Below, piece by piece: positions 44,701 through 58,274 of a DNA stretch of 64,000 nt. The DNA is from Streptomyces albidus (ex Kaewkla and Franco 2022) (GTDB lineage Bacteria > Actinomycetota > Actinomycetes > Streptomycetales > Streptomycetaceae). The notes beneath the pieces are model-generated. The model saw only the letters and a program-made list of their open reading frames with translations, made no database searches and had not been told where the DNA came from. Numbering within the stretch: the stretch's first letter is position 1; every line of letters begins with the position of its first letter. A program made the translations under genes and the position numbers. Location: positions 23,947-87,946 of the forward strand of contig NZ_JACBXA010000005.1 in the NCBI RefSeq assembly GCF_013870515.1, in the 5' to 3' direction.

Positions 44701-46549
44701 GCCGGGGCACATGGTGCCCAGCGCGTTCGTTCCCCTGGACCGGATTCCTCTCACGCCCAACGGCAAGCTGGACCGCAAGGCGCTGCCGGCGCCCGAGCTT
44801 CCCGCATCCACGGCCCGTGCTCCGCGCACACCGGCCGAGGAACTGCTGTGCGCGCTGATGGCCGAGGTACTGGGGCTGGACCAGGTCGGTCCCGACGACA
44901 GCTTCTTCGACCTGGGCGGCGACAGCATCATCTCGATCCAGCTGGTCAGCCGCGCCCGGCGCGCGGGGCTGACCTTCTCGCCCAGGGAGGTCTTCGAGCA
45001 CCGCACCCCCGCCGCCCTCGCCGCGACCGCCGGCTGGGACGACGGGCCAGGCGCACGGGGCGACGAGGACGACGGTGTCGGAGAGCTGCCGATGACCCCG
45101 GTCATGCACTGGGTCGGCGAGCGAGGCGGCCCGTTCGCCGGGTTCCACCAGTCGATGCTGCTGCGTGCCCCGGCAGCGCTGGAGACCGCCCACCTCGTGA
45201 CGGCGGTTCAGGCCCTGCTGGACCGGCACGACGCCCTGCGGATCCGGCAACGGGACGACGGGGCGACGCTGGAGGTCATGCCCGCCGGGACCGTACGGGC
45301 GCAGGAGTGCGTGCTGCGGGTCGACGCCGGAGGGCTCGACGGTGCGGCTCTCGCCGCCGCGGTGGAGGAACAGTCCCGTGCCGCACAGGCGTGGCTCGAC
45401 CCGGCAGCCGGGAACCTGGTGCGGGTCGTCTGGCTGGACGCGGGAGGGGAACGGCAGGGCAGGGTTCTGCTTGCCGTGCACCACCTCGCTGTCGACGGAG
45501 TCTCCTGGCGCATTCTCGTGCCGGACCTGGCCGCCGCGTACGGCGCCGCCGCAGCCGGTGAGCAACCACAGCTCGAACCGTGCGGGACCTCCTTCCGCAG
45601 GCACGCCGCCCTGCTGGCGGAGGCAGCGGAGAGCGAGGAGCGCACAGGCGAACTGGCCCTGTGGAGCCAAATGCTCAGCGGGCCGGACCCGTTGCTGACC
45701 GACCGGCCGCTGGACACCGCACGGGACACGGCCGGGACAGCCGGTTCACTGACGCTGACCCTCCCCGCCGAGCGCACGGCTCCGCTGCTGACCACGGTGC
45801 CCGCGGCCTTCCACGCCGGGGTGGACGACGTACTGCTGACCGCCCTGGCGATGGCCCTGAGCAGCTGGCGGCGCGACCGCGGCATCCGCGGAGCCGACGG
45901 AGTGCTCATCGACGTGGAGGGCCACGGCCGGCACGAGCTGACGGCGGGGACGGACTTCTCCCGGACGGTCGGCTGGTTCACCACGGTGCACCCGCTGCGT
46001 CTCGACCCCGGGGTCGTCGAGTGGGACGGCGCACGCGCGGACGGACCCGCCATGGGAGCCGCACTCAAGCAGGTCAAGGAGCAGATCCGTGCCGTACCGG
46101 ACCACGGTCTGGGCTTCGGGATGCTGCGCCACCTCAATCCGCGCACAGGTCCGGATCTCGCGCGTTCGGCGCGCCCGCAGATCGGTTTCAACTACCTCGG
46201 CCGTTTCGCTCCGCCCGAGCCCGACGACTGGGCGCCGGCCCCCGAGGCGGAGACCCTCGGCGGCGGCGTCGATCTGCGCATGCCCTTCGCGCACAGCCTC
46301 GAAGTGAACGCGCTCACCGTGACTCACGCCGAGGGGCCGCAGCTCACCGCCACCTGGACGTGGCCGGGCGAGCTGCTGGCCGAGGAGCCGGTGCGGCAGC
46401 TGGCCGAGTCCTGGTTCGGGGCGCTGAACGCCCTGGCCGTACACGCAGAACAACCCGACGCGGGCGGCTACACACCGTCCGACCTGTCCCTGATCTCCCT
46501 GAGCCAGGACGAGATCGACGAGCTTGAAGAAGAGTGGAGGACCCCGTGA
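32735..46549 (+). CDS. NRPS1: C-A(Cys)-T / C-A-T-E / C-A-MT-T-E
   Basis: A three-module, 4604-residue synthetase. Module 1: an EntF-like starter C domain with HHITVDG at 139-145, an A domain ([11 protein letters not shown] near 613) whose pocket reads D-L-Y-N-M-S-L-I-W, the known Cys code, and T with Ser1046. Module 2: C (HHIAGDG, 1228), A with pocket D-V-F-A-V-G-G-V-Y (not assigned), T (Ser2111, LGGDS type) and E with HHLAVDA at 2299 (Ala for Gly). Module 3: a DCL-type C (HHIVMDG, 2804), A with pocket D-A-M-L-L-G-A-V-C (hydrophobic), an N-methyltransferase inserted before A10 (LELGVGSG near 3641), T (Ser4064) and E (HHLAVDG, 4249). It ends after E and hands on to NRPS2. Codon 228 is TTA (33416-33418). 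The codes were aligned by eye. Confidence 0.95.
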   Translation: MRDRQGARLPLLDAQSGIWFGQQLDPANATYNTGEYVDIAGPVQVAAFEEAVRQAVAETDALHLILSSQDGVPGQQIEVGHDWPFHVLDVSGERDPHAAAVAWMEEDLARPVDLTGGPLFTEALFKIASDRFLWYQRVHHITVDGYGLSLIARRVSELYTACVESAPGGEADFATSAELVGEEEAYRASAAYEEDRRWWLEQFADRPRPAVLAGRYADRTGRVLRRTLRLPEETVQRLHDAAYRLESGWPQLVTAATAVLLTRMTGEAEAVLGMPSMCRLTPTARRTPSMVMNILPLRVRVNGAGTVGELVAEVDARARQGMRHQRFRSEELRRELGLLGSDRRLFGPIVNIMPFDYGLAFAGHRATTHNLAGGPIDDLRIAVYDRSDESGLRFDFDANPAVYDEEDLAAHQERFVRVLDGLCEAAGTDRPLSTLDVLGAAEQARREAANDTAGPVPEELMHQLFERQARRAPEATAVVDERVSLTYGQVNRGANRLARQLAEADVQSGERIAVLARKGWRQVVGCLGVQKAGSAYLPVDFEWPLERLALVLRLGGVRVVVADPELAEIAGQLSADGGPRHILIEDGLLEPGSAGDEPADPPARQTPDDIAYVIFTSGSTGTPKGVVIDHRGAVNTLTDINDRFGIGAGDRVFALSSLTFDLSVYDVFGVLAAGGTVVLPPDEDRREPAAWCDWLIRHRVTVWNTVPMFMRMLVEAAGGLPSAQREALAGTLRLVMMSGDWIPVDLPAIIRSRFRHPDLRVMSLGGATEASIWSIAYEIGEVDPQWRSIPYGAALRNQTFHVLDESLRECPDGVTGQLHIGGIGLAKGYLQDEERTAASFITRPSGGRRLYRTGDLGRWRADGQIEFLGRDDLQVKIGGHRIELGEIEQHLDSCDGVRRGLVHVQQIGGESRLVACLVPEQTGSQGQEPADAGDLGRSVRAALQQVLPPYLVPDRYVLMDSVPLSSNGKVDRSRLPGTPEAGQEQEGRPALSKPGGEQLVEGAWQRSEHSPPRTPQEEVLCTLFADLLGVRAVGTEDNFFELGGHSLTATRLVGRIRSVLGVELTVRTLFAAPTVAQLVPHLEGTARAERPLVAGERPELIPLSFAQRRLWFLNSIEGPSATYNVPLVLRLEGEVDAAALRDSLADVVARHESLRTVFPVSEAGVLRQEILDVPDGPGLETRTVGEDDLPDVLSAAVRRTFDLTAELPFRASLFSTAPDRHVLLLLLHHIAGDGWSLAPLTRDLSRAYAARRLGAAPALAPLAVQYADYTLWQHAQLGSEDDEDSPISRQLAFWRAALEDLPEQLQLPTDRPRPAESGHHGGMIDFRFDAELHTALQALAREARASLFMVVQAALAAVLTRLGAGEDIPLGSPVAGRTDETLDELVGAFVNTLVLRTDTSGTPSFRELLERVRTADLAAYAHQDVPFERLVEVLNPVRSLARHPLFQIMLVAQNTPDAEVAFPGVTAHGDVVGAGMSRFDLTIGFTERRSPDGTSAGVDGWIEYSNDLFDRETVEMLAECLIRMLSAVAADAAQPIDRVDILSPAERSLMLAASHGESRTGPPVTLPALFEAQAARSPRSTAVTDGSTVLSYGELNRRANQLAHVLIAGGVGPGAFVGVVMPRSADVIVALLGVLKSGAAYLPLDPELPAERIDVMCADAGPARLITTAEVAAVLPPGVRERALVLDDETVARSLEQAPAGDPSDEDRTGELTPRHAAYVIYTSGSTGTPKGVVVEHRSMTGLLAWAADRMGPDALSRVLAATSLSFDVSVFEVFTPLTTGGSIEVVRDLLDLTDLPGGEWSGGTIVAVPSAFTRLIGDRALRLRADAVVLGGEALSASAVADVREALPGSRLVNGYGPTEATVYATSWEAGADGDGGWDGEPAIGKPVWNARAYVLDGRLQPVATGVLGELYLAGPGLARGYLRRAALTAERFVADPFGPPGERMYRTGDLVRRRRNGDLEYAGRADTQVKVRGFRVEPGEIEAALAAHPAVAQAVVVVREDRPGERRLTGYVVPRGERAPRPGELREHLAGRLPDYMLPSALLVLDALPLNANGKLDRGALPAPDRSGSRDGLAPRTPREEQLCRLVAEVVGVDHVNADDSFFDLGGDSIVSIQLVSRARMEGLHLTSRDVFQHKTVAALAVAAQVREEAPEVPEDDGVGPLPPTPIVHWLRERGGDFAGFHQAMSVPVPAGASEEALGTALQALLDHHDALRLRLERVAGGAVWSLRTEAKGEVRAAECLRRVDAAGTTQEELSRSVAEHTTSARDRLDPEAGAMVQAVWFDRGTSGPGRLLLVVHHLAVDAVSWRILLPDLASAYESAAAGGTPSPAACGTSFRRWAELLLEQAQDPSRMDELPVWTEMLAGHDPLLSENEGVLGKGQPPAAGGHGTPSSGGGLSLTRTLDVERTRPLLTAVPAAFGAGVDELLLTALAMAVARWRRERGFGEDGSVLVDVEGHGREDVVPGLDLSRTVGWFTSLYPVRLGSGDAGAEEAWKGGSALAASVKSVKERLRTLPHRGLGYGLLRHLNAQTAPLLATLPQAQIGFNYLGRFGDSHKEAGLWQAVPDTDALGGAASRMSPAHTLELNALTTDGGSGPELSVTWTWDEQRLSGEAVAGLAELWFEALALLVDTADQGEFGRLTPSDLPLVSLQQGEIDDLERKFPGLADVLPLSPLQEGLFFHARYDADSTDVYAVQIVFDLDGEPDRDALRASVRTLLHRHPTLRAAYCEAGPRRPVQAVLEEVPLPWQEWDLAHLTGEAREAERMRLLDEDRLLRFDPEQPPLMRFTLVRLGAGRHQLVITNHHIVMDGWSTTLLLQELFALYEADGDGTALPPVPAYRGYLDWLDGQDSDAAGEAWREALDGLEEPTVVVPVEQGRVPVIPEPVVVELPEEATASLRRWARANDLTMNTLVQGAWAVLLSRTTGRDDVVFGGTVSGRPPELPEVDGMVGLFINTLPVRVRLRPDEPLPEMLARLQDEQSRLMEHHALLGLGDIQKAAGLGELFDTVTVFENHPFDPGSFDTTAAGMRITGREARDATHYPLSLIAALSGERLYLRLGFRPDLMEREQAETLMARLVSVLSAMEAQQDREVGGIEALAPGERGLVLEEWNRTSQPAPWRTLPELFETQALRTPDALALAGPGVELSYAGLDERANRLARLLIERGVAPEQVVALALPRSVELAVAALAVSKAGGAYLPLDPDYPPDRIAYMLRDARPALVLTLREHAERLPAADQFVRMTLDGAETAEALEAVAGEAVDDSTRLAPLDPAHPAYVIYTSGSTGAPKGTVVPHLGVGSLAATQVERFRLTAESRVLQFSSPSFDAGVMEMLMAFASGGALVVPPQGPLAGEPLAAVLRGSGITHALIPPAALATVPVEGLESFSTLLVGGEACPPDVVGRWVSGRRMINAYGPTEATVCVTTSDPGQGEDVLPIGRPVHNTRCYVLDSRLRPVAPGVVGELYVAGDCVARGYLGRPALTADRFVADPFGAPGSRMYRTGDRARWRRDGQLEFAGRADAQVKLRGFRIEPGEIESMLARHPAVGQCLVTVREDKPGDRRLVAYVTAAEEADATADEAAHAQRVQEWHQIYDTLYEETAGLDFGENFSGWNSSYTGEPIPLEQMREWREATVERIRELAPARVLELGVGSGLVLAPLAPHTEAYWATDFSAAAVDTLRAKVAGVPGLAEKVELRTQAADDLRGLPVDYFDTVVVNSVVQYFPSAAYLERVLRQALELVRPGGTVFVGDVRNLRLCRPFHSAVTLQQAAPDTDTAVLRRATEQSVLMERELLVDPEFFPALARSLPAGTTADVRVKRGEHHNELTRYRYDAVLRKPDHPGAHPAPQERGAELRLHWSRDLGSVEAVGHRLAESDWTRLRIEDVPNGRLAGELAAVRTLESGTPAEAYPAPDPEAFHRLAEQYGHRAEVTWSAPSPEGSLDVVFTRAGDTAVRTVFEPGAAEPALPACTNDPQAGRGLAVLTSSLRGYLEDLLPGHMVPSAFVPLDRIPLTPNGKLDRKALPAPELPASTARAPRTPAEELLCALMAEVLGLDQVGPDDSFFDLGGDSIISIQLVSRARRAGLTFSPREVFEHRTPAALAATAGWDDGPGARGDEDDGVGELPMTPVMHWVGERGGPFAGFHQSMLLRAPAALETAHLVTAVQALLDRHDALRIRQRDDGATLEVMPAGTVRAQECVLRVDAGGLDGAALAAAVEEQSRAAQAWLDPAAGNLVRVVWLDAGGERQGRVLLAVHHLAVDGVSWRILVPDLAAAYGAAAAGEQPQLEPCGTSFRRHAALLAEAAESEERTGELALWSQMLSGPDPLLTDRPLDTARDTAGTAGSLTLTLPAERTAPLLTTVPAAFHAGVDDVLLTALAMALSSWRRDRGIRGADGVLIDVEGHGRHELTAGTDFSRTVGWFTTVHPLRLDPGVVEWDGARADGPAMGAALKQVKEQIRAVPDHGLGFGMLRHLNPRTGPDLARSARPQIGFNYLGRFAPPEPDDWAPAPEAETLGGGVDLRMPFAHSLEVNALTVTHAEGPQLTATWTWPGELLAEEPVRQLAESWFGALNALAVHAEQPDAGGYTPSDLSLISLSQDEIDELEEEWRTP

Positions 46550-49500
46550 CAGGACGGTCCGGACTGGAAGACATCCTTCCGCTGTCGCCGTTGCAGGAGG
46601 GCCTGCTCTTTCACAGCCTCTTCGACGAGCAGGCCCCCGACGTGTACGCGGTACAGCTGGTCTTCGAACTGCACGGGCAGCTCGAACCCGATGTGATGCG
46701 CGGCGCCGCCGAGGCCCTGCTGCGCCGGCACTCCGGGCTCCGCGCGGGCTTCCGGCAGCGCGCGAAGGGCACGCCTCTTCAGCTGATGCCGCGTGAGGTC
46801 GAGCTGCCCTGGGCCGAGTTCGACCTCAGCGGTCTGGACGACGGGAAGCGGGACGCGGAACTGGCGCGGATCCTGGAGGAGGACAGGGCACGCAGGTTCC
46901 ACCTCGACAAGCCGCCGCTGCTGCGCTTCACGCTGATCCACTGGGCACCCGCCGAGTACCGGCTGCTCCTCACCAACCACCACATCCTGCTCGACGGCTG
47001 GTCCGTGCCGCTTCTGGTACGCGAACTGCTGACCCTCTACGGAGAACGCGGCGACGCCTCCGGGATGCCCCCGGCCGTCCCCTACCGCACATACCTGGCG
47101 TGGCTGGCCGGGCAGGACCACTCCGCCGCCCGCGACGCCTGGCGCTCGGCGCTCGCGGACGTGACCGGGCCGACGCTGCTCGCGCCCGCCGACCCGGGCA
47201 GGGTGCCCGTGCTGCCGGAGTGGGTCACGCACCGGCTGCCCGAGCAGATCACCGCCCGTCTCCAACGACGGGCACGCGAGCACGGGTTGACGATCAGCAC
47301 GGTGCTGCGCGCGGCCTGGGGCATCGTGCTGGGCCGCATGACCGGCAGCGAAGACGTGCTCTTCGGGGGCACGGTCTCCGGCCGTCCGCCGGAACTCCCG
47401 GACGTGGAGACCATGGTGGGGCTGTTCATCAACACCCTGCCCGTGCGGGTGCGGATACGCCCGGAGGAGTCCCTGGCGCAGCTGACGACCCGGCTCCAGC
47501 AGGAACAGACCTCCCTGATGGAGCACCAGTTCCTGGGTCTCGGCGAGATCCAGCAGCTGTCGGGGCAGAAGGAACTCTTCGACACCACGACGGTCTTCGA
47601 GAACTACCCGCTCGACGACGGAGCCCTGGAGGTCCCCTCGTCCGGGCTGCGGGTCGGGGACGTGCAGTCCCACGACGCCACGCACTACCCGCTCAGTCTC
47701 GTCGTCCTGCCGGGCAGCTGCATCGAGACCCGTCTGGGATACCGCGCGGATCTGTTCGACCGTTCCGAGGCGGAGACCGTCCTGGCCCGCCTCGCCCTCG
47801 TGCTCGAAGCGATGGCGAGCGATATGGACCAGCCCGCGGGGGAGTTGGAGGTACTCACCTCCGCTGAGCGCGACGCCCTGCTCGGCGAGTGGACGGGCGC
47901 GAGCCGGCCCGTACCCGACCGCGCCCTGCCGCAGCTGTTCGAGGATCAGGCGGCCCGTACTCCGGACGCACCTGCCGTCCTCGCCGACGGCGTCTCGTGG
48001 ACGTATGCCGAACTCGACCGCCGTGCAGGGCAGTTGGCACGCCGACTGCGAAGCCTCGGCGTGGGCCGGGAGTCCGCGGTGGCCGTGCTGATGGAACGGT
48101 CGCCGGATCTGGTGACGGCGCTCCTCGCGGTCGCGAAGACCGGCGGCACCTATGTGCCGGTGCACCACAGCTATCCCGTGGCCCGCATGCGGATGATCGC
48201 CGAGGAGACGGGGGCGCGTGTCGTACTGGCCGATCCCGCGAGCGCCGGGCACGAGTTCGTGCTCGGCTTCGGGGACCGGGCCGTGACGGTCGACGGTGCC
48301 GGCCTCCCGGGCGGCGAGGCCGACGACGGCGAGGCCCCGCACGGCGACGCTGCCGCCGACGGCGACCAGGACTCCGGTGCGTCCGTCGACCCCGCCCAGC
48401 TGGCCTACATCATGTACACCTCGGGCTCCACCGGCACCCCCAAGGGGGTCGCCGTCACCCACCGGGACGTGGCCGGTCTGGCCTGGGACGGCTGCTGGGA
48501 CGGCGAGGGCCAGGAACGCGTACTGCTGCACTCCTCGCACGCCTTCGACGGCTCCACGTACGAGCTGTGGGTCCCCCTGCTGCGGGGAGGCTGCGTCGTC
48601 GTCGCACCGTCCGGCGACGTGGACACCCGTGTCCTGCACCGGGTCGTCACCGAGTACGGCGTGACCAGCGTGTTCCTCACCACCGCTCTGTTCAACCTGC
48701 TGGTGGAGGAGACACCGGAAACCCTGCGCGGCCTGCGGCAGGTGTGGACGGGAGGCGAGTTCGTCTCCCCGAAGGCCGTCCGCCGGGCGCTCGAGGGCTT
48801 CCCCGACACGGACGTGGTGCACGTCTACGGGCCGACCGAGGCCACGACCTTCGCCACCTTCCACCGCATGCGGGGCACCTTGCCGGCCCGCGGGGCGATC
48901 CCGATCGGCCGGCCCATGGACAACATGCGCGGCTACGTTCTGGACGAGCGCCTGCGGCCCGTACCGGTGGGCACGGTGGGAGAGCTCTACCTCGCGGGAA
49001 CGGGAGTCGCGCGCGGGTACGTCGGCAGGCCGGGAGCGACGGCCGAACGCTTCGTCGCGGACCCCTACGGGACGCGGGGCGAGCGGATGTACCGCACCGG
49101 GGACCTCGTGCGCCGACTGCCCGGCGGAGCCCTCGAGTTCGTCGGCCGCGCCGACGGGCAGGTCAAGATCCGGGGCTTCCGCATCGAGCTGGGAGAGGTG
49201 GAGTCCGCTCTGGCCTCCTTCCCCGGCACGGCACAGGCCGCGGTGGCGGTGCACGAAGATCCTTCCGGTGCACGGCAGTTGACGGGATACCTCGTCCCCG
49301 TGGATCTCGCGGAGGGTCTCGACCAGGCAGCGCTGCGGCGCCACTTGCTGGAGCAGCTGCCCGAGTACGCCGTCCCCTCCTCCCTCCAGATGCTGGACCG
49401 CATCCCGCTCAACTCCAACGGAAAGGTGGACAAGGCCGCGCTGCCCGCGCCCGACAGGCGCTCCGCGGGACGTCCCCCCAGGACGGCCCAGGAGGAGATC

Positions 49501-52500
49501 CTCTGCGGGCTGTTCGCCGAGGTTCTCGGCATGCGCCGGGTCTCAGCGGAGGACGACTTCTTCGACCTGGGCGGCCATTCGCTGCTCGCCACCCGCCTGG
49601 CCAGCCGTATCCGCTCGGGCCTGGGCGTCGAGATGGCCATCCGCACGCTCTTCGAGGCCCCGACACCCGAACTGCTCGCGCAGCGCCTCCAGGAGGCCGA
49701 CGACGTACGCCCCGCGCTGCTGCCGATGCCGCGCGAGGGGCAGACACCGCTCTCCTTCGCCCAGCAGCGGCTGTGGTTCCTCAACCGGCTCGAAGGTCCC
49801 AGCCCGACCTACAACATCCCGATCTGCCTGCGGCTCACGGGCACGCTCCGCGTCGAGGCGCTGAGCGCGGCGCTGGAGGACGTGGTGGCGCGACACGAGG
49901 CGCTGCGCACGCTGTTCGAGGAATCGGGCGGCGTGGCGGTCCAGCGTGTCCTCGAGGCCGGCTCCCCGCAGGCACGGCCCAGCATCTCCGTCGTGGCGGC
50001 AGGGGACGAGGAGGAGGAGCGGGCCGAGCAGATCCACACCGCCGCCCACCACTGCTTCGACCTCTCGCAGGAACTGCCCATCCGCGCCACCCTGTTCGAG
50101 GCCGGGGCGGACGAGCACCTGCTGCTGGTGCTCGTCCACCACATCGCCGGCGACGGCTGGTCGCTGGCACCTCTGGTGCGGGACCTGACGGCGGCGTACG
50201 CGGCACGCATCGAAGGCCGGGCGCCGCAGTGGGCCGGCCTGCCCGTGCAGTACGCCGACTACAGCCTGTGGCAGCGGAACCTCCTCGGCGACGAGAACGA
50301 CCCCGGCAGCGCGGCCGCGACACAGCTGCGCCACTGGCTGTCCGAACTCGAGGACCTGCCGGAGCAGCTCGAACTGCCCACGGACAGGCCGCGCCCCGCC
50401 GTCGCGACGTTCCGCGGCAGCACCTATCCCTTCCGCATCGAGCCCGAACTGCACAAGCGAATCATCGACTTGGCGCGCGAGAGCCGCGTCACCCCGTACA
50501 TGGTGCTCCAGGCGGCGGTCGCAGCCCTGCTGACCAGGCTCGGCGCCGGCACCGACCTGCCCATCGGCAGCGCGGTCGCCGGACGGACGGACAAGGCCCT
50601 GGACGATCTCGTGGGCTTCTTCGTGAACACCCTCGTCCTGCGCACCGACACCTCCGGCAACCCGACGTTCCGTACCCTCCTGGAACGGGTGCGGGCCACC
50701 GACCTGGCCGCCTACGCGAACCAGGACCTGCCCTTCGAGCGGATCGTCGAGGTGCTCAACCCGGCCCGCAGCCTTTCGCGGCAGGCCCTCTTCCAGGTCA
50801 TGCTGGCGTTCCAGAACACCCCCCGGGCAGACCTCGAGCTGCCCGGACTGACCGTCGGCATCGAGCCCGTGCCCACCGAATTCGCCAAGTTCGACCTGTC
50901 TTTCAGCCTCTTCGAGAGCCGGGACGCGAACGGCGGACCGGGCGGCATCGGCGGACTCATCGAATACAGCACGGACTTGTTCGACAGGGAGAGCGTGGCC
51001 GCGCTGCACGCACGGCTGTTGCTGCTCCTGGACGGCGTCACCGAAGACCCCGCCTGCCCGCTCGACCGGGTGGAGGTGCTGCTGCCCGAGGAGCGCCGCA
51101 CGTTGTTCGGGCTGTGGACGGACCCGGGCCGGAGTGAGCCTGTCCGTACCTTCCCGGAACTGTTCGAGGAACGGGCCGCCTCACACCCCGACGCCGTGGC
51201 GCTGCGCTACGAGGACGTCGAGATGACGTACGAGCAGCTCGACGGCCGGGCGAACCAGCTGGCACGGCTGCTCGTGGAACGCGGCACCGGCCCCGAACAG
51301 ACGGTGGCACTGGCCCTGCCGAGGTCGCCGGAGCTCGTCGTGGCCGTGCTCGCCGTGCTCAAGGCGGGCGCCGCGTATCTGCCGGTCGACCCGGCCTACC
51401 CCGCCGAACGCATCCGCTTCGTCCTCGACGACGCCCGGCCGGCCTGTCTGTTCACCACGAGTACCGCCGCGGACGGTCTGCCGCAGCCGGAGGCGCTCCC
51501 GTGCCTTCTCCTCGACGACTCCCGCACCCGTGACGAACTGGCCGCCCGTTCCAGGGACGCCCTGCGGGACGAGGACAGGCTCGCGCCGCTGGACCCCGCG
51601 CACCCGGCATACGTGATCTACACCTCGGGCTCGACAGGCACCCCGAAGGGCGTCGTCGTGACGCACACCGGAGTCGCCGGTCTCGCGGCCGCGCAGCGCG
51701 AAGCCTTCCGGGTGGGGCAGGGCTCGAAGGTTCTGCAGTTCGCCTCGCCCAGCTTCGACGCCTCCTTCTGGGAGATGTGCATGAGCCTGCTCTCCGGGGC
51801 GACGCTCGTGCTCGCACCGGCGGACAAGCTGCTGCCCGGACGGCCGCTCGCCTCACTGGTGGCCGAACACGGCATCACGCACGCGACGCTGCCGCCGACG
51901 GCGCTCGCCGCGATGGAACAGGAGGACGAAGGCTTCCGCGCGGACACCACCCTCGTCGTCGCCGGAGAGGCGTGCCCCGGCGACCTCGTGGAGCGCTGGT
52001 CCACGGGCCGCACGATGATCAACGCGTACGGGCCGACGGAGACGACGGTGTGCGCCACCATGAGCCGGCCGCTGTCCGGCGGCGGGGTGCCGCCGATCGG
52101 CAGGCCGATCTCCAACAGCAGGGTCCGGCTGCTCGACGACCGTCTCACCCCGGTACCGGTGGGCGTCGTCGGAGAGCTGTACCTGGCGGGCGACGCACTG
52201 GCCCGCGGCTACCTGGGGCGCCCCGCCCTGACGGCCCAGCGGTTCACGGCGGATCCCTTCGGTGCCCCCGGTTCGCGGATGTACCGCTCAGGCGACCGCG
52301 CGCGGTGGCTCCCCGACGGTTCCCTGGAGTTCGTGGGCCGCGCCGACGACCAGGTGAAGGTGCGGGGTTTCCGCATCGAGCCGGGCGAGGTCGAGAACGT
52401 ACTCGTGCAGCAGGCGGACGTCGCCCAGGCGGCCGTGGTCGCGCGCGAGGACCGGCCCGGAGACAAGCGCCTGGTCGCATACGTGGTCCCGGGCGTGCCG

Positions 52501-55500
52501 GAGGTCTCTGACGGGCCCGCCGACGAGCGGGGCGACGAACAGGTCGATGCGTGGCGGCAGTTGTACGACTCGCACTACGGCTCGGCCGACGACCGTGACG
52601 TCCCGTTCGGGGAGGACTTCTCCGGCTGGAACAGCAGCTACGACGGCTCCCCGATCCCGCTGGAGGAGATGCGCGAGTGGCGAGCCGCGGCCGTGGAACG
52701 CGTCCTGGCTCTCCGCCCGCGCCGGGTGCTGGAGATCGGAGCGGGCAGCGGCCTGATCCTCTCCCGGGTCGCTCCCCGTTGCGAGGAGTACTGGGGAACG
52801 GATCTGTCGTCGGCGGCAGTCGAGCACGTACGCGCCCAGTCGGCCCGCATCCCGCAGCTCGCGGGACGGGTGCATCTGCGCAGCCAGGCTGCCGACGACA
52901 TCACGGGGCTCCCCGAGGGCCACTTCGACACGGTCGTGGTCAACTCGGTCGCGCAGTATTTCCCGGGCGCCGGCTACATGGCGCGCGTGGTGGAGCAGGC
53001 GATGCGCCTCCTCGCCCCCGGCGGCGCGCTGTTCCTGGGCGACATCCGCAATCTGCGTCTGCTGCCCGCACTGCAGACCGCTGTGCGGCTGGGCCGTCCC
53101 GGAAGCGGCGACGCGGAGCAGGTGCTGAGGGCGGTGCGGAACGCGACGTCAGCCGAGCAGGAACTGCTGCTGGCACCGGAGTTCTTCCTCGCGCTGCCCC
53201 GCAGCGTGCCCGCCGTCGAAGAGGTCGACATACAGGTCAAGCGTGGCCGGGGACCCCACGAACTCGTCGGCCACCGCTACGACGTCGTCCTGCGCAAGCG
53301 CTCCGGCGAATCCTCCACGCCCGGCGGCGCCTCCGTGGCGACCGGTGAGCGGCAGCTGCACTGGGGTACCGACCTCGCGGACCTGGACGCTCTGCGGGCG
53401 GTGCTGTCGGAGAACGGCTCCACGGCCCTACGGGTGACAGGCGTGCCCAACTCCCGTATCGCGGACGAGGTCGCGGCCTGGCGACGGCTGGCGGAGGGCG
53501 GATCGGTCCAGGAGGCGCAGCACGACCTGCGCGGGCCGGGTGGTTCCGGCGCCGCGGTGGACCCGGAGGTCTTCCACGCCCTCGGCGAGGAGTTCGGCCA
53601 CCGCACCGCGGTGACCTGGTCACCGGGCCGGGACGACGGTGCACTCGACGTCCTCTTCACCGTCGCCGGGAGCGACGCTGCGGCTTGCGGCACGGCATAC
53701 GTGCGCGTGCCCGAGGGCTGCGCGGACGGACCGCTCACCGACTACGCCAACGTGCCGTCCCCCGGGGAGGGCACCGACGTCGCCAGGCTCCGCACCCGCG
53801 CTGCCGCGTCACTGCCGCAGCACCTGGTGCCGGACGTGTTCGTCGTGCTGGACGAGATGCCGCTGACGCCCAACGGGAAGATCGACCGGAAGGCGCTGCC
53901 GGAGCCCGGAGCCACCGTCGGCGAGAACGGCCGGCCCCCTGCCACGGCCCAGGAGGAGTCCCTCTGCGGCCTGTTCGCCGAGGTGCTGGGCCTGACGGCA
54001 GTGGGACCCGAGGACGACTTCTTCGCCCTCGGCGGTCATTCCCTGCTCGCCACCCGCCTGGTCAGCCGTATCCGCACGGCGCTCGGTGTCGAACTCGCCG
54101 TGAGAAGCCTCTTCGAGGCACCCACACCGGCTCAGCTGGCAGCGCTGGTCGACGACGCACAGCCCGCGCGGGCAGCGCTCCTGCGCGCTGACCGCCCGGC
54201 CCGGCCGCCGCTGTCCTTCGCGCAGCGCAGGCTGTGGTTCCTCAACCAGATGGACGGGGGCGCCACGTACAACATGCCCCTGTCGCTGCGGCTGACGGGC
54301 GTACTGGACCGCGCCGCCCTGCAGTCCGCGCTGAACGACGTCGTGGCACGGCACGAGTCGCTTCGCACGGTCTTCCCCGAGGCCGACGGCGAGCCGTACC
54401 AGCAGGTGCTCGATCCGCAGCAGGCGGACACGCAGATCCGCCTGGTGGAACTGGACGGAGATGACGGAGACGGAGAAGGGAGCCGTCCGGCCGCCCTGGC
54501 CGAGGAACTGGCATCGGCCGCGCGGGAGGGCTTCGACCTGGCCACGCAGACCATGCTGCGGGCCTGGCTGTTCGTGTGCGGAGCCGAAGACCACGTGCTT
54601 CTGCTGTCGTTCCATCACATCGTGGGCGACGGCTGGTCGATGGGGCCGCTCGCACGCGACCTGTCCGAGGCGTACGCCGCCCGCCTGGAAGGACGTGCCC
54701 CGCAGTGGGCGCCCCTTCCCGTGCAGTACGCCGACTACGCGCTGTGGCAGCAGGACCTGCTGGGCGACGAGGACGACCCGGAGAGCCTCACCAGCAGGCA
54801 GCTCGCCCACTGGACCGAAGCGCTCGCGGAACTTCCGGAGCACATCGAACTGGCCACGGACCGGCCCCGTCCGGCAGTTGCCGGCTACCGGGGCGCAGGC
54901 ATCGCCTTCGAGATCGACAGGCCCCTGCACCGCGGGCTCGCGCAGGTCGCCGCGCAGACAGGCGTCAGCCTGTTCATGGTGCTCCAGGCAGGGCTGTCGG
55001 TGCTGCTGAAGAGGATGGGAGCGGGCGACGACATCCCTGTCGGCACCTCTGTGGCGGGCCGTACCGACGAGGCGCTGGACGATCTGGTCGGGCTGTTCCT
55101 CAACACCCTTGTGCTGCGCACCGACACCTCGGGCAATCCGACGTTCGGCGAACTGCTGCACCGGGTGCGGGCAGCCGACCTGGCCGCCTTCGCCCACCAG
55201 GACCTGCCGTTCGAGCGTGTGGTGGAGGCGCTGCGTCCGGCACGTTCGTTGGCCCGGCAGCCGCTCTTCCAGGTGCTGCTCGGATTCCAGAACACCCCGC
55301 CCGCCGATCTTCGGCTGCCCGGCATCCGGGCCTCTCTGGAGCCCGTGCACACGGGCGCCGCGCGCTTCGACCTGACCGTCAATCTCGCGGAACGCCTCGA
55401 CGAACACGGAGGAGCGGACGGCATCCACGGAGTCGTGGAGTACAGCACCGACCTGTTCGACGGGAGCACCGTCGAAGCGCTCACCGAACGCCTCATCCAG

Positions 55501-58239
55501 CTGCTCGACTCCGTCTCCGCCGATCCCGGCCGGCGCATCGAGGAGATCGGCGTATGCACCACGGGAGAGCTGAAGGCGCTGAACGGCGAATGGCAGGGTG
55601 CCCCCGTCGACCGCGCAGACGTCTCCCGTACGGTCCCCGGGCGCTTCGCCGAACTGGTCGCGGCACAGCCCGACGCGGTCGCCGTGCGCTCGGCCGCCCG
55701 CACCCTCACCTACAAGGAGCTCGACGCGGAGGCCGGCCGTCTCGCACACCGGCTGTCAGGACTCGGCGTGCGGCCGGAGAGCGGTGTGGCCGTCCTGATG
55801 GAGCGTTCGGCGGCTCTGCCGGTCGCGCTGCTGGCGATAGCCAAGGCCGGCGGCACGTACGTTCCGCTGCCGCAGGGGCAGCCCGAGGCGCGGATGCGCC
55901 TGCTGCTCGCCGAGAGCGGGGCCCGGGTACTGCTCACCGATGAGGCGCATCAGCACGACGCGCTGGTGGGCGCCGCCGGTTCGGCGCTCGTCGTCGGCAG
56001 CGGGACCGGCGCGGAAAGCGGCACCGGCTCGGAAGGCGGCACCGGCACCGACGCCCCTGAGCACCACCCGGACCCGGGTGCTCCCTGCCATCCGGATCAG
56101 GTGGCGGCGGTGATGTTCACCTCGGGCTCGTCCGGAACCGCCAAGGGCGTGGCCGCCACGCACGCGGCCATCGTGGACATGGCCGACGACAGCTGCTGGA
56201 GCGGCCGGCCGGAGACGACCCTGCTGTACTCGCCGCACGCCTGGGACGCGCTCGTCTTCGAGTTCTGGTCCCCGCTGCTCGCGGGCGGCGAGGTCGTCGT
56301 CGCACCCCCGGGCGACCTGGACCCGGCCGAGCTGCGCCGCATGGTCCGCAGCAACGGCGTCACCCGGCTGTGGGTGACAGCGGGGCTGTTCAACATGCTC
56401 GCGGAGGAGGCCCCCGACTGCTTCGAGGGAGTACGCGAAGTCTGGACGGGTGCGGACGTCGTCGCGCCCGGCGCCGTGCAGCGCGTACGTGACCGGTTCC
56501 CGGACGCCGTGGTCTGCAACGGGTACGGGCCCTGCGAGACGACCCTCTTCGCCACCCACCACCGGATGGCGGGGCAGGCGGAGGAGACCGGAACCGGCGG
56601 CACCGTGCCCATCGGCCGGCCTCTCGACGGCATGAGCGTGTACGTCCTCGACGAGCGTCTCCAGCCTGTTCCGCCGGGCGTTCCCGGCGAGGTGTACATC
56701 GCCGGCGACGGCATGGCCCGCGGCTACACGGGCCGACCCGACCTCACCGCGGAGCGATTTGTCGCCGCCCCGTTCGCGGGAGCCGGGGACCGGATGTACC
56801 GCACGGGCGACATCGCCAGGTGGCGGCCCTCGGGCGTGCTCGAATTCGTGGGACGGGCCGACAACCAGGTCAAGATCCGCGGTTTCCGCATCGAGCTCGG
56901 CGAGATCGAGGCGGCGCTCGCCCGGTGCGCCGGTGTCGCCCAGAGCGCCGCGGTCGTACGGGAGCCGCAGCCCGGCGAGAAGCAGGTCACCGCCTACGCC
57001 GTGCCCGAGCCCGGAGCGCATCCGGTCGCCGAGCAACTGCGGGAGCAACTCGCCGAGTTGCTGCCGGAGTACATGGTGCCCGCCGACGTGCTCGTGCTGG
57101 AGCGGCTGCCGCTGACCTCCAACGGCAAGCTCGACCGCCGCGCGCTCCCCGAGCCGCACAGCGCTCCCGCAGCACAGGGGCGGGCACCGCGCACGCCGCA
57201 GGAGGAGCTGCTGTGCACGTTGTTCGCCGACGTACTGGGCGTGCCCCGGGTGGGCGTCGACGACAGCTTCTTCGAACTCGGCGGGCACTCGTTGCTGGCC
57301 GCGCGGCTGGTCACCCGGATCCGTTCCACACTCGGTGTGGACGTCGCGATCCGCAGCCTCTTCGAGGCCCCGACCGTCGCAGGTCTGGCTGCCCGTCTGG
57401 GAACCGACGCCCCCGAGGACGCCTTGGCTCCGCTGCTTCCGCTGCGCGGCGGCGGGGAGCTGCCCGCGGTGTTCTGCGTTCACCCTGCCGGGGGCCTGAG
57501 CTGGGTCTACTCCGGACTCACGCGGCACCTTCAGGGGCGGCCCGTGTACGGCCTGCAGGCACGCGGCCTGGCCGAGCCCGAACCCCTGCCGGAGTCGGTC
57601 GCGCAGATCGCGGCGGACTGCGCCGACCAGATGCAGGGCGTCCAACCGTCCGGCCCGTACCACCTGTTGGGCTGGTCGTTCGGCGGTGTCGTCGCGCACG
57701 CCACCGCCGTGGAGCTCCAGCGCCGGGGGGAGTCCGTCGGGACGCTCGCCCTCCTGGACCCCTACGCCGCGGTGCCCTCGCTGCCCGACGCGGACGGAGC
57801 GGAGATCGACGAGGCGACGATGCTGGCAGTGCTGCTCGACTTCGTCGGTCACACCCCCCAGAGCCTGGGCGAGGGCCCCCTCGACCGTGCCGCCGTCATC
57901 GAGGTGCTGCGCAGCGAGGGCAGCGCACTGGCCAGCCTGGACGAGCGCAGCCTCGCCTCGATGGTGGAGGTCTTCGCCAACAACAACCGGCTCCTCCCCG
58001 AGTGGGAACCCGGACGCTTCGACGGCGACGTGCGCTTCTTCGGTGCGCGGCCCCCGGCAGGCGTGAGCCCCGCGGCCGAGGGGTGGCGGCCGTACGTGAC
58101 CGGCCGGATCGAAGAGCACCGGATGGAGTGCGAACACAAGGACATGCTCCAGCCCGGTCCGCTCGCAGAGATCGCGCAAGTACTCGAATCCGATCTGGGA
58201 AGCGGCGGCGCCGGCAGCGACGCCCCGGACAGGCCCTGA
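46546..58239 (+). CDS. NRPS2: C-A-T / C-A(Phe)-MT-T / C-A(Val-like)-T-TE
   Basis: The 3897-residue terminal synthetase. Module 4: a DCL-type C (HHILLDG, 145) accepting the D-residue from NRPS1, A with pocket D-G-Y-F-W-G-V-T-F (branched aliphatic by resemblance) and T (Ser1012). Module 5: C (HHIAGDG, 1198), A with pocket D-A-W-T-V-A-A-V-C, the standard Phe code, an inserted N-methyltransferase (LEIGAGSG near 2061) and T (Ser2499). Module 6: C (HHIVGDG, 2690), A with pocket D-A-F-W-W-G-G-L-F, close to the Val code, and T (Ser3582). A thioesterase follows with nucleophile Ser3711 in GWSFGG, releasing a linear or cyclic hexapeptide. The GTG at 46546 overlaps the NRPS1 stop and has GGAGG five bases before it, so the two are translationally coupled. 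Confidence 0.95.
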   Translation: MTGRSGLEDILPLSPLQEGLLFHSLFDEQAPDVYAVQLVFELHGQLEPDVMRGAAEALLRRHSGLRAGFRQRAKGTPLQLMPREVELPWAEFDLSGLDDGKRDAELARILEEDRARRFHLDKPPLLRFTLIHWAPAEYRLLLTNHHILLDGWSVPLLVRELLTLYGERGDASGMPPAVPYRTYLAWLAGQDHSAARDAWRSALADVTGPTLLAPADPGRVPVLPEWVTHRLPEQITARLQRRAREHGLTISTVLRAAWGIVLGRMTGSEDVLFGGTVSGRPPELPDVETMVGLFINTLPVRVRIRPEESLAQLTTRLQQEQTSLMEHQFLGLGEIQQLSGQKELFDTTTVFENYPLDDGALEVPSSGLRVGDVQSHDATHYPLSLVVLPGSCIETRLGYRADLFDRSEAETVLARLALVLEAMASDMDQPAGELEVLTSAERDALLGEWTGASRPVPDRALPQLFEDQAARTPDAPAVLADGVSWTYAELDRRAGQLARRLRSLGVGRESAVAVLMERSPDLVTALLAVAKTGGTYVPVHHSYPVARMRMIAEETGARVVLADPASAGHEFVLGFGDRAVTVDGAGLPGGEADDGEAPHGDAAADGDQDSGASVDPAQLAYIMYTSGSTGTPKGVAVTHRDVAGLAWDGCWDGEGQERVLLHSSHAFDGSTYELWVPLLRGGCVVVAPSGDVDTRVLHRVVTEYGVTSVFLTTALFNLLVEETPETLRGLRQVWTGGEFVSPKAVRRALEGFPDTDVVHVYGPTEATTFATFHRMRGTLPARGAIPIGRPMDNMRGYVLDERLRPVPVGTVGELYLAGTGVARGYVGRPGATAERFVADPYGTRGERMYRTGDLVRRLPGGALEFVGRADGQVKIRGFRIELGEVESALASFPGTAQAAVAVHEDPSGARQLTGYLVPVDLAEGLDQAALRRHLLEQLPEYAVPSSLQMLDRIPLNSNGKVDKAALPAPDRRSAGRPPRTAQEEILCGLFAEVLGMRRVSAEDDFFDLGGHSLLATRLASRIRSGLGVEMAIRTLFEAPTPELLAQRLQEADDVRPALLPMPREGQTPLSFAQQRLWFLNRLEGPSPTYNIPICLRLTGTLRVEALSAALEDVVARHEALRTLFEESGGVAVQRVLEAGSPQARPSISVVAAGDEEEERAEQIHTAAHHCFDLSQELPIRATLFEAGADEHLLLVLVHHIAGDGWSLAPLVRDLTAAYAARIEGRAPQWAGLPVQYADYSLWQRNLLGDENDPGSAAATQLRHWLSELEDLPEQLELPTDRPRPAVATFRGSTYPFRIEPELHKRIIDLARESRVTPYMVLQAAVAALLTRLGAGTDLPIGSAVAGRTDKALDDLVGFFVNTLVLRTDTSGNPTFRTLLERVRATDLAAYANQDLPFERIVEVLNPARSLSRQALFQVMLAFQNTPRADLELPGLTVGIEPVPTEFAKFDLSFSLFESRDANGGPGGIGGLIEYSTDLFDRESVAALHARLLLLLDGVTEDPACPLDRVEVLLPEERRTLFGLWTDPGRSEPVRTFPELFEERAASHPDAVALRYEDVEMTYEQLDGRANQLARLLVERGTGPEQTVALALPRSPELVVAVLAVLKAGAAYLPVDPAYPAERIRFVLDDARPACLFTTSTAADGLPQPEALPCLLLDDSRTRDELAARSRDALRDEDRLAPLDPAHPAYVIYTSGSTGTPKGVVVTHTGVAGLAAAQREAFRVGQGSKVLQFASPSFDASFWEMCMSLLSGATLVLAPADKLLPGRPLASLVAEHGITHATLPPTALAAMEQEDEGFRADTTLVVAGEACPGDLVERWSTGRTMINAYGPTETTVCATMSRPLSGGGVPPIGRPISNSRVRLLDDRLTPVPVGVVGELYLAGDALARGYLGRPALTAQRFTADPFGAPGSRMYRSGDRARWLPDGSLEFVGRADDQVKVRGFRIEPGEVENVLVQQADVAQAAVVAREDRPGDKRLVAYVVPGVPEVSDGPADERGDEQVDAWRQLYDSHYGSADDRDVPFGEDFSGWNSSYDGSPIPLEEMREWRAAAVERVLALRPRRVLEIGAGSGLILSRVAPRCEEYWGTDLSSAAVEHVRAQSARIPQLAGRVHLRSQAADDITGLPEGHFDTVVVNSVAQYFPGAGYMARVVEQAMRLLAPGGALFLGDIRNLRLLPALQTAVRLGRPGSGDAEQVLRAVRNATSAEQELLLAPEFFLALPRSVPAVEEVDIQVKRGRGPHELVGHRYDVVLRKRSGESSTPGGASVATGERQLHWGTDLADLDALRAVLSENGSTALRVTGVPNSRIADEVAAWRRLAEGGSVQEAQHDLRGPGGSGAAVDPEVFHALGEEFGHRTAVTWSPGRDDGALDVLFTVAGSDAAACGTAYVRVPEGCADGPLTDYANVPSPGEGTDVARLRTRAAASLPQHLVPDVFVVLDEMPLTPNGKIDRKALPEPGATVGENGRPPATAQEESLCGLFAEVLGLTAVGPEDDFFALGGHSLLATRLVSRIRTALGVELAVRSLFEAPTPAQLAALVDDAQPARAALLRADRPARPPLSFAQRRLWFLNQMDGGATYNMPLSLRLTGVLDRAALQSALNDVVARHESLRTVFPEADGEPYQQVLDPQQADTQIRLVELDGDDGDGEGSRPAALAEELASAAREGFDLATQTMLRAWLFVCGAEDHVLLLSFHHIVGDGWSMGPLARDLSEAYAARLEGRAPQWAPLPVQYADYALWQQDLLGDEDDPESLTSRQLAHWTEALAELPEHIELATDRPRPAVAGYRGAGIAFEIDRPLHRGLAQVAAQTGVSLFMVLQAGLSVLLKRMGAGDDIPVGTSVAGRTDEALDDLVGLFLNTLVLRTDTSGNPTFGELLHRVRAADLAAFAHQDLPFERVVEALRPARSLARQPLFQVLLGFQNTPPADLRLPGIRASLEPVHTGAARFDLTVNLAERLDEHGGADGIHGVVEYSTDLFDGSTVEALTERLIQLLDSVSADPGRRIEEIGVCTTGELKALNGEWQGAPVDRADVSRTVPGRFAELVAAQPDAVAVRSAARTLTYKELDAEAGRLAHRLSGLGVRPESGVAVLMERSAALPVALLAIAKAGGTYVPLPQGQPEARMRLLLAESGARVLLTDEAHQHDALVGAAGSALVVGSGTGAESGTGSEGGTGTDAPEHHPDPGAPCHPDQVAAVMFTSGSSGTAKGVAATHAAIVDMADDSCWSGRPETTLLYSPHAWDALVFEFWSPLLAGGEVVVAPPGDLDPAELRRMVRSNGVTRLWVTAGLFNMLAEEAPDCFEGVREVWTGADVVAPGAVQRVRDRFPDAVVCNGYGPCETTLFATHHRMAGQAEETGTGGTVPIGRPLDGMSVYVLDERLQPVPPGVPGEVYIAGDGMARGYTGRPDLTAERFVAAPFAGAGDRMYRTGDIARWRPSGVLEFVGRADNQVKIRGFRIELGEIEAALARCAGVAQSAAVVREPQPGEKQVTAYAVPEPGAHPVAEQLREQLAELLPEYMVPADVLVLERLPLTSNGKLDRRALPEPHSAPAAQGRAPRTPQEELLCTLFADVLGVPRVGVDDSFFELGGHSLLAARLVTRIRSTLGVDVAIRSLFEAPTVAGLAARLGTDAPEDALAPLLPLRGGGELPAVFCVHPAGGLSWVYSGLTRHLQGRPVYGLQARGLAEPEPLPESVAQIAADCADQMQGVQPSGPYHLLGWSFGGVVAHATAVELQRRGESVGTLALLDPYAAVPSLPDADGAEIDEATMLAVLLDFVGHTPQSLGEGPLDRAAVIEVLRSEGSALASLDERSLASMVEVFANNNRLLPEWEPGRFDGDVRFFGARPPAGVSPAAEGWRPYVTGRIEEHRMECEHKDMLQPGPLAEIAQVLESDLGSGGAGSDAPDRP

Positions 58240-58274
58240 CCGACAGACCAGCTGACACAAGGGAGAGCAAGATC

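Noticed and set aside
55970..56060. Gly/Thr/Ser-rich repeat inside A6 of NRPS2
   Set aside because: It is a low-complexity loop insertion between core motifs A2 and A3, common in high-GC NRPS genes, and leaves the catalytic motifs intact.
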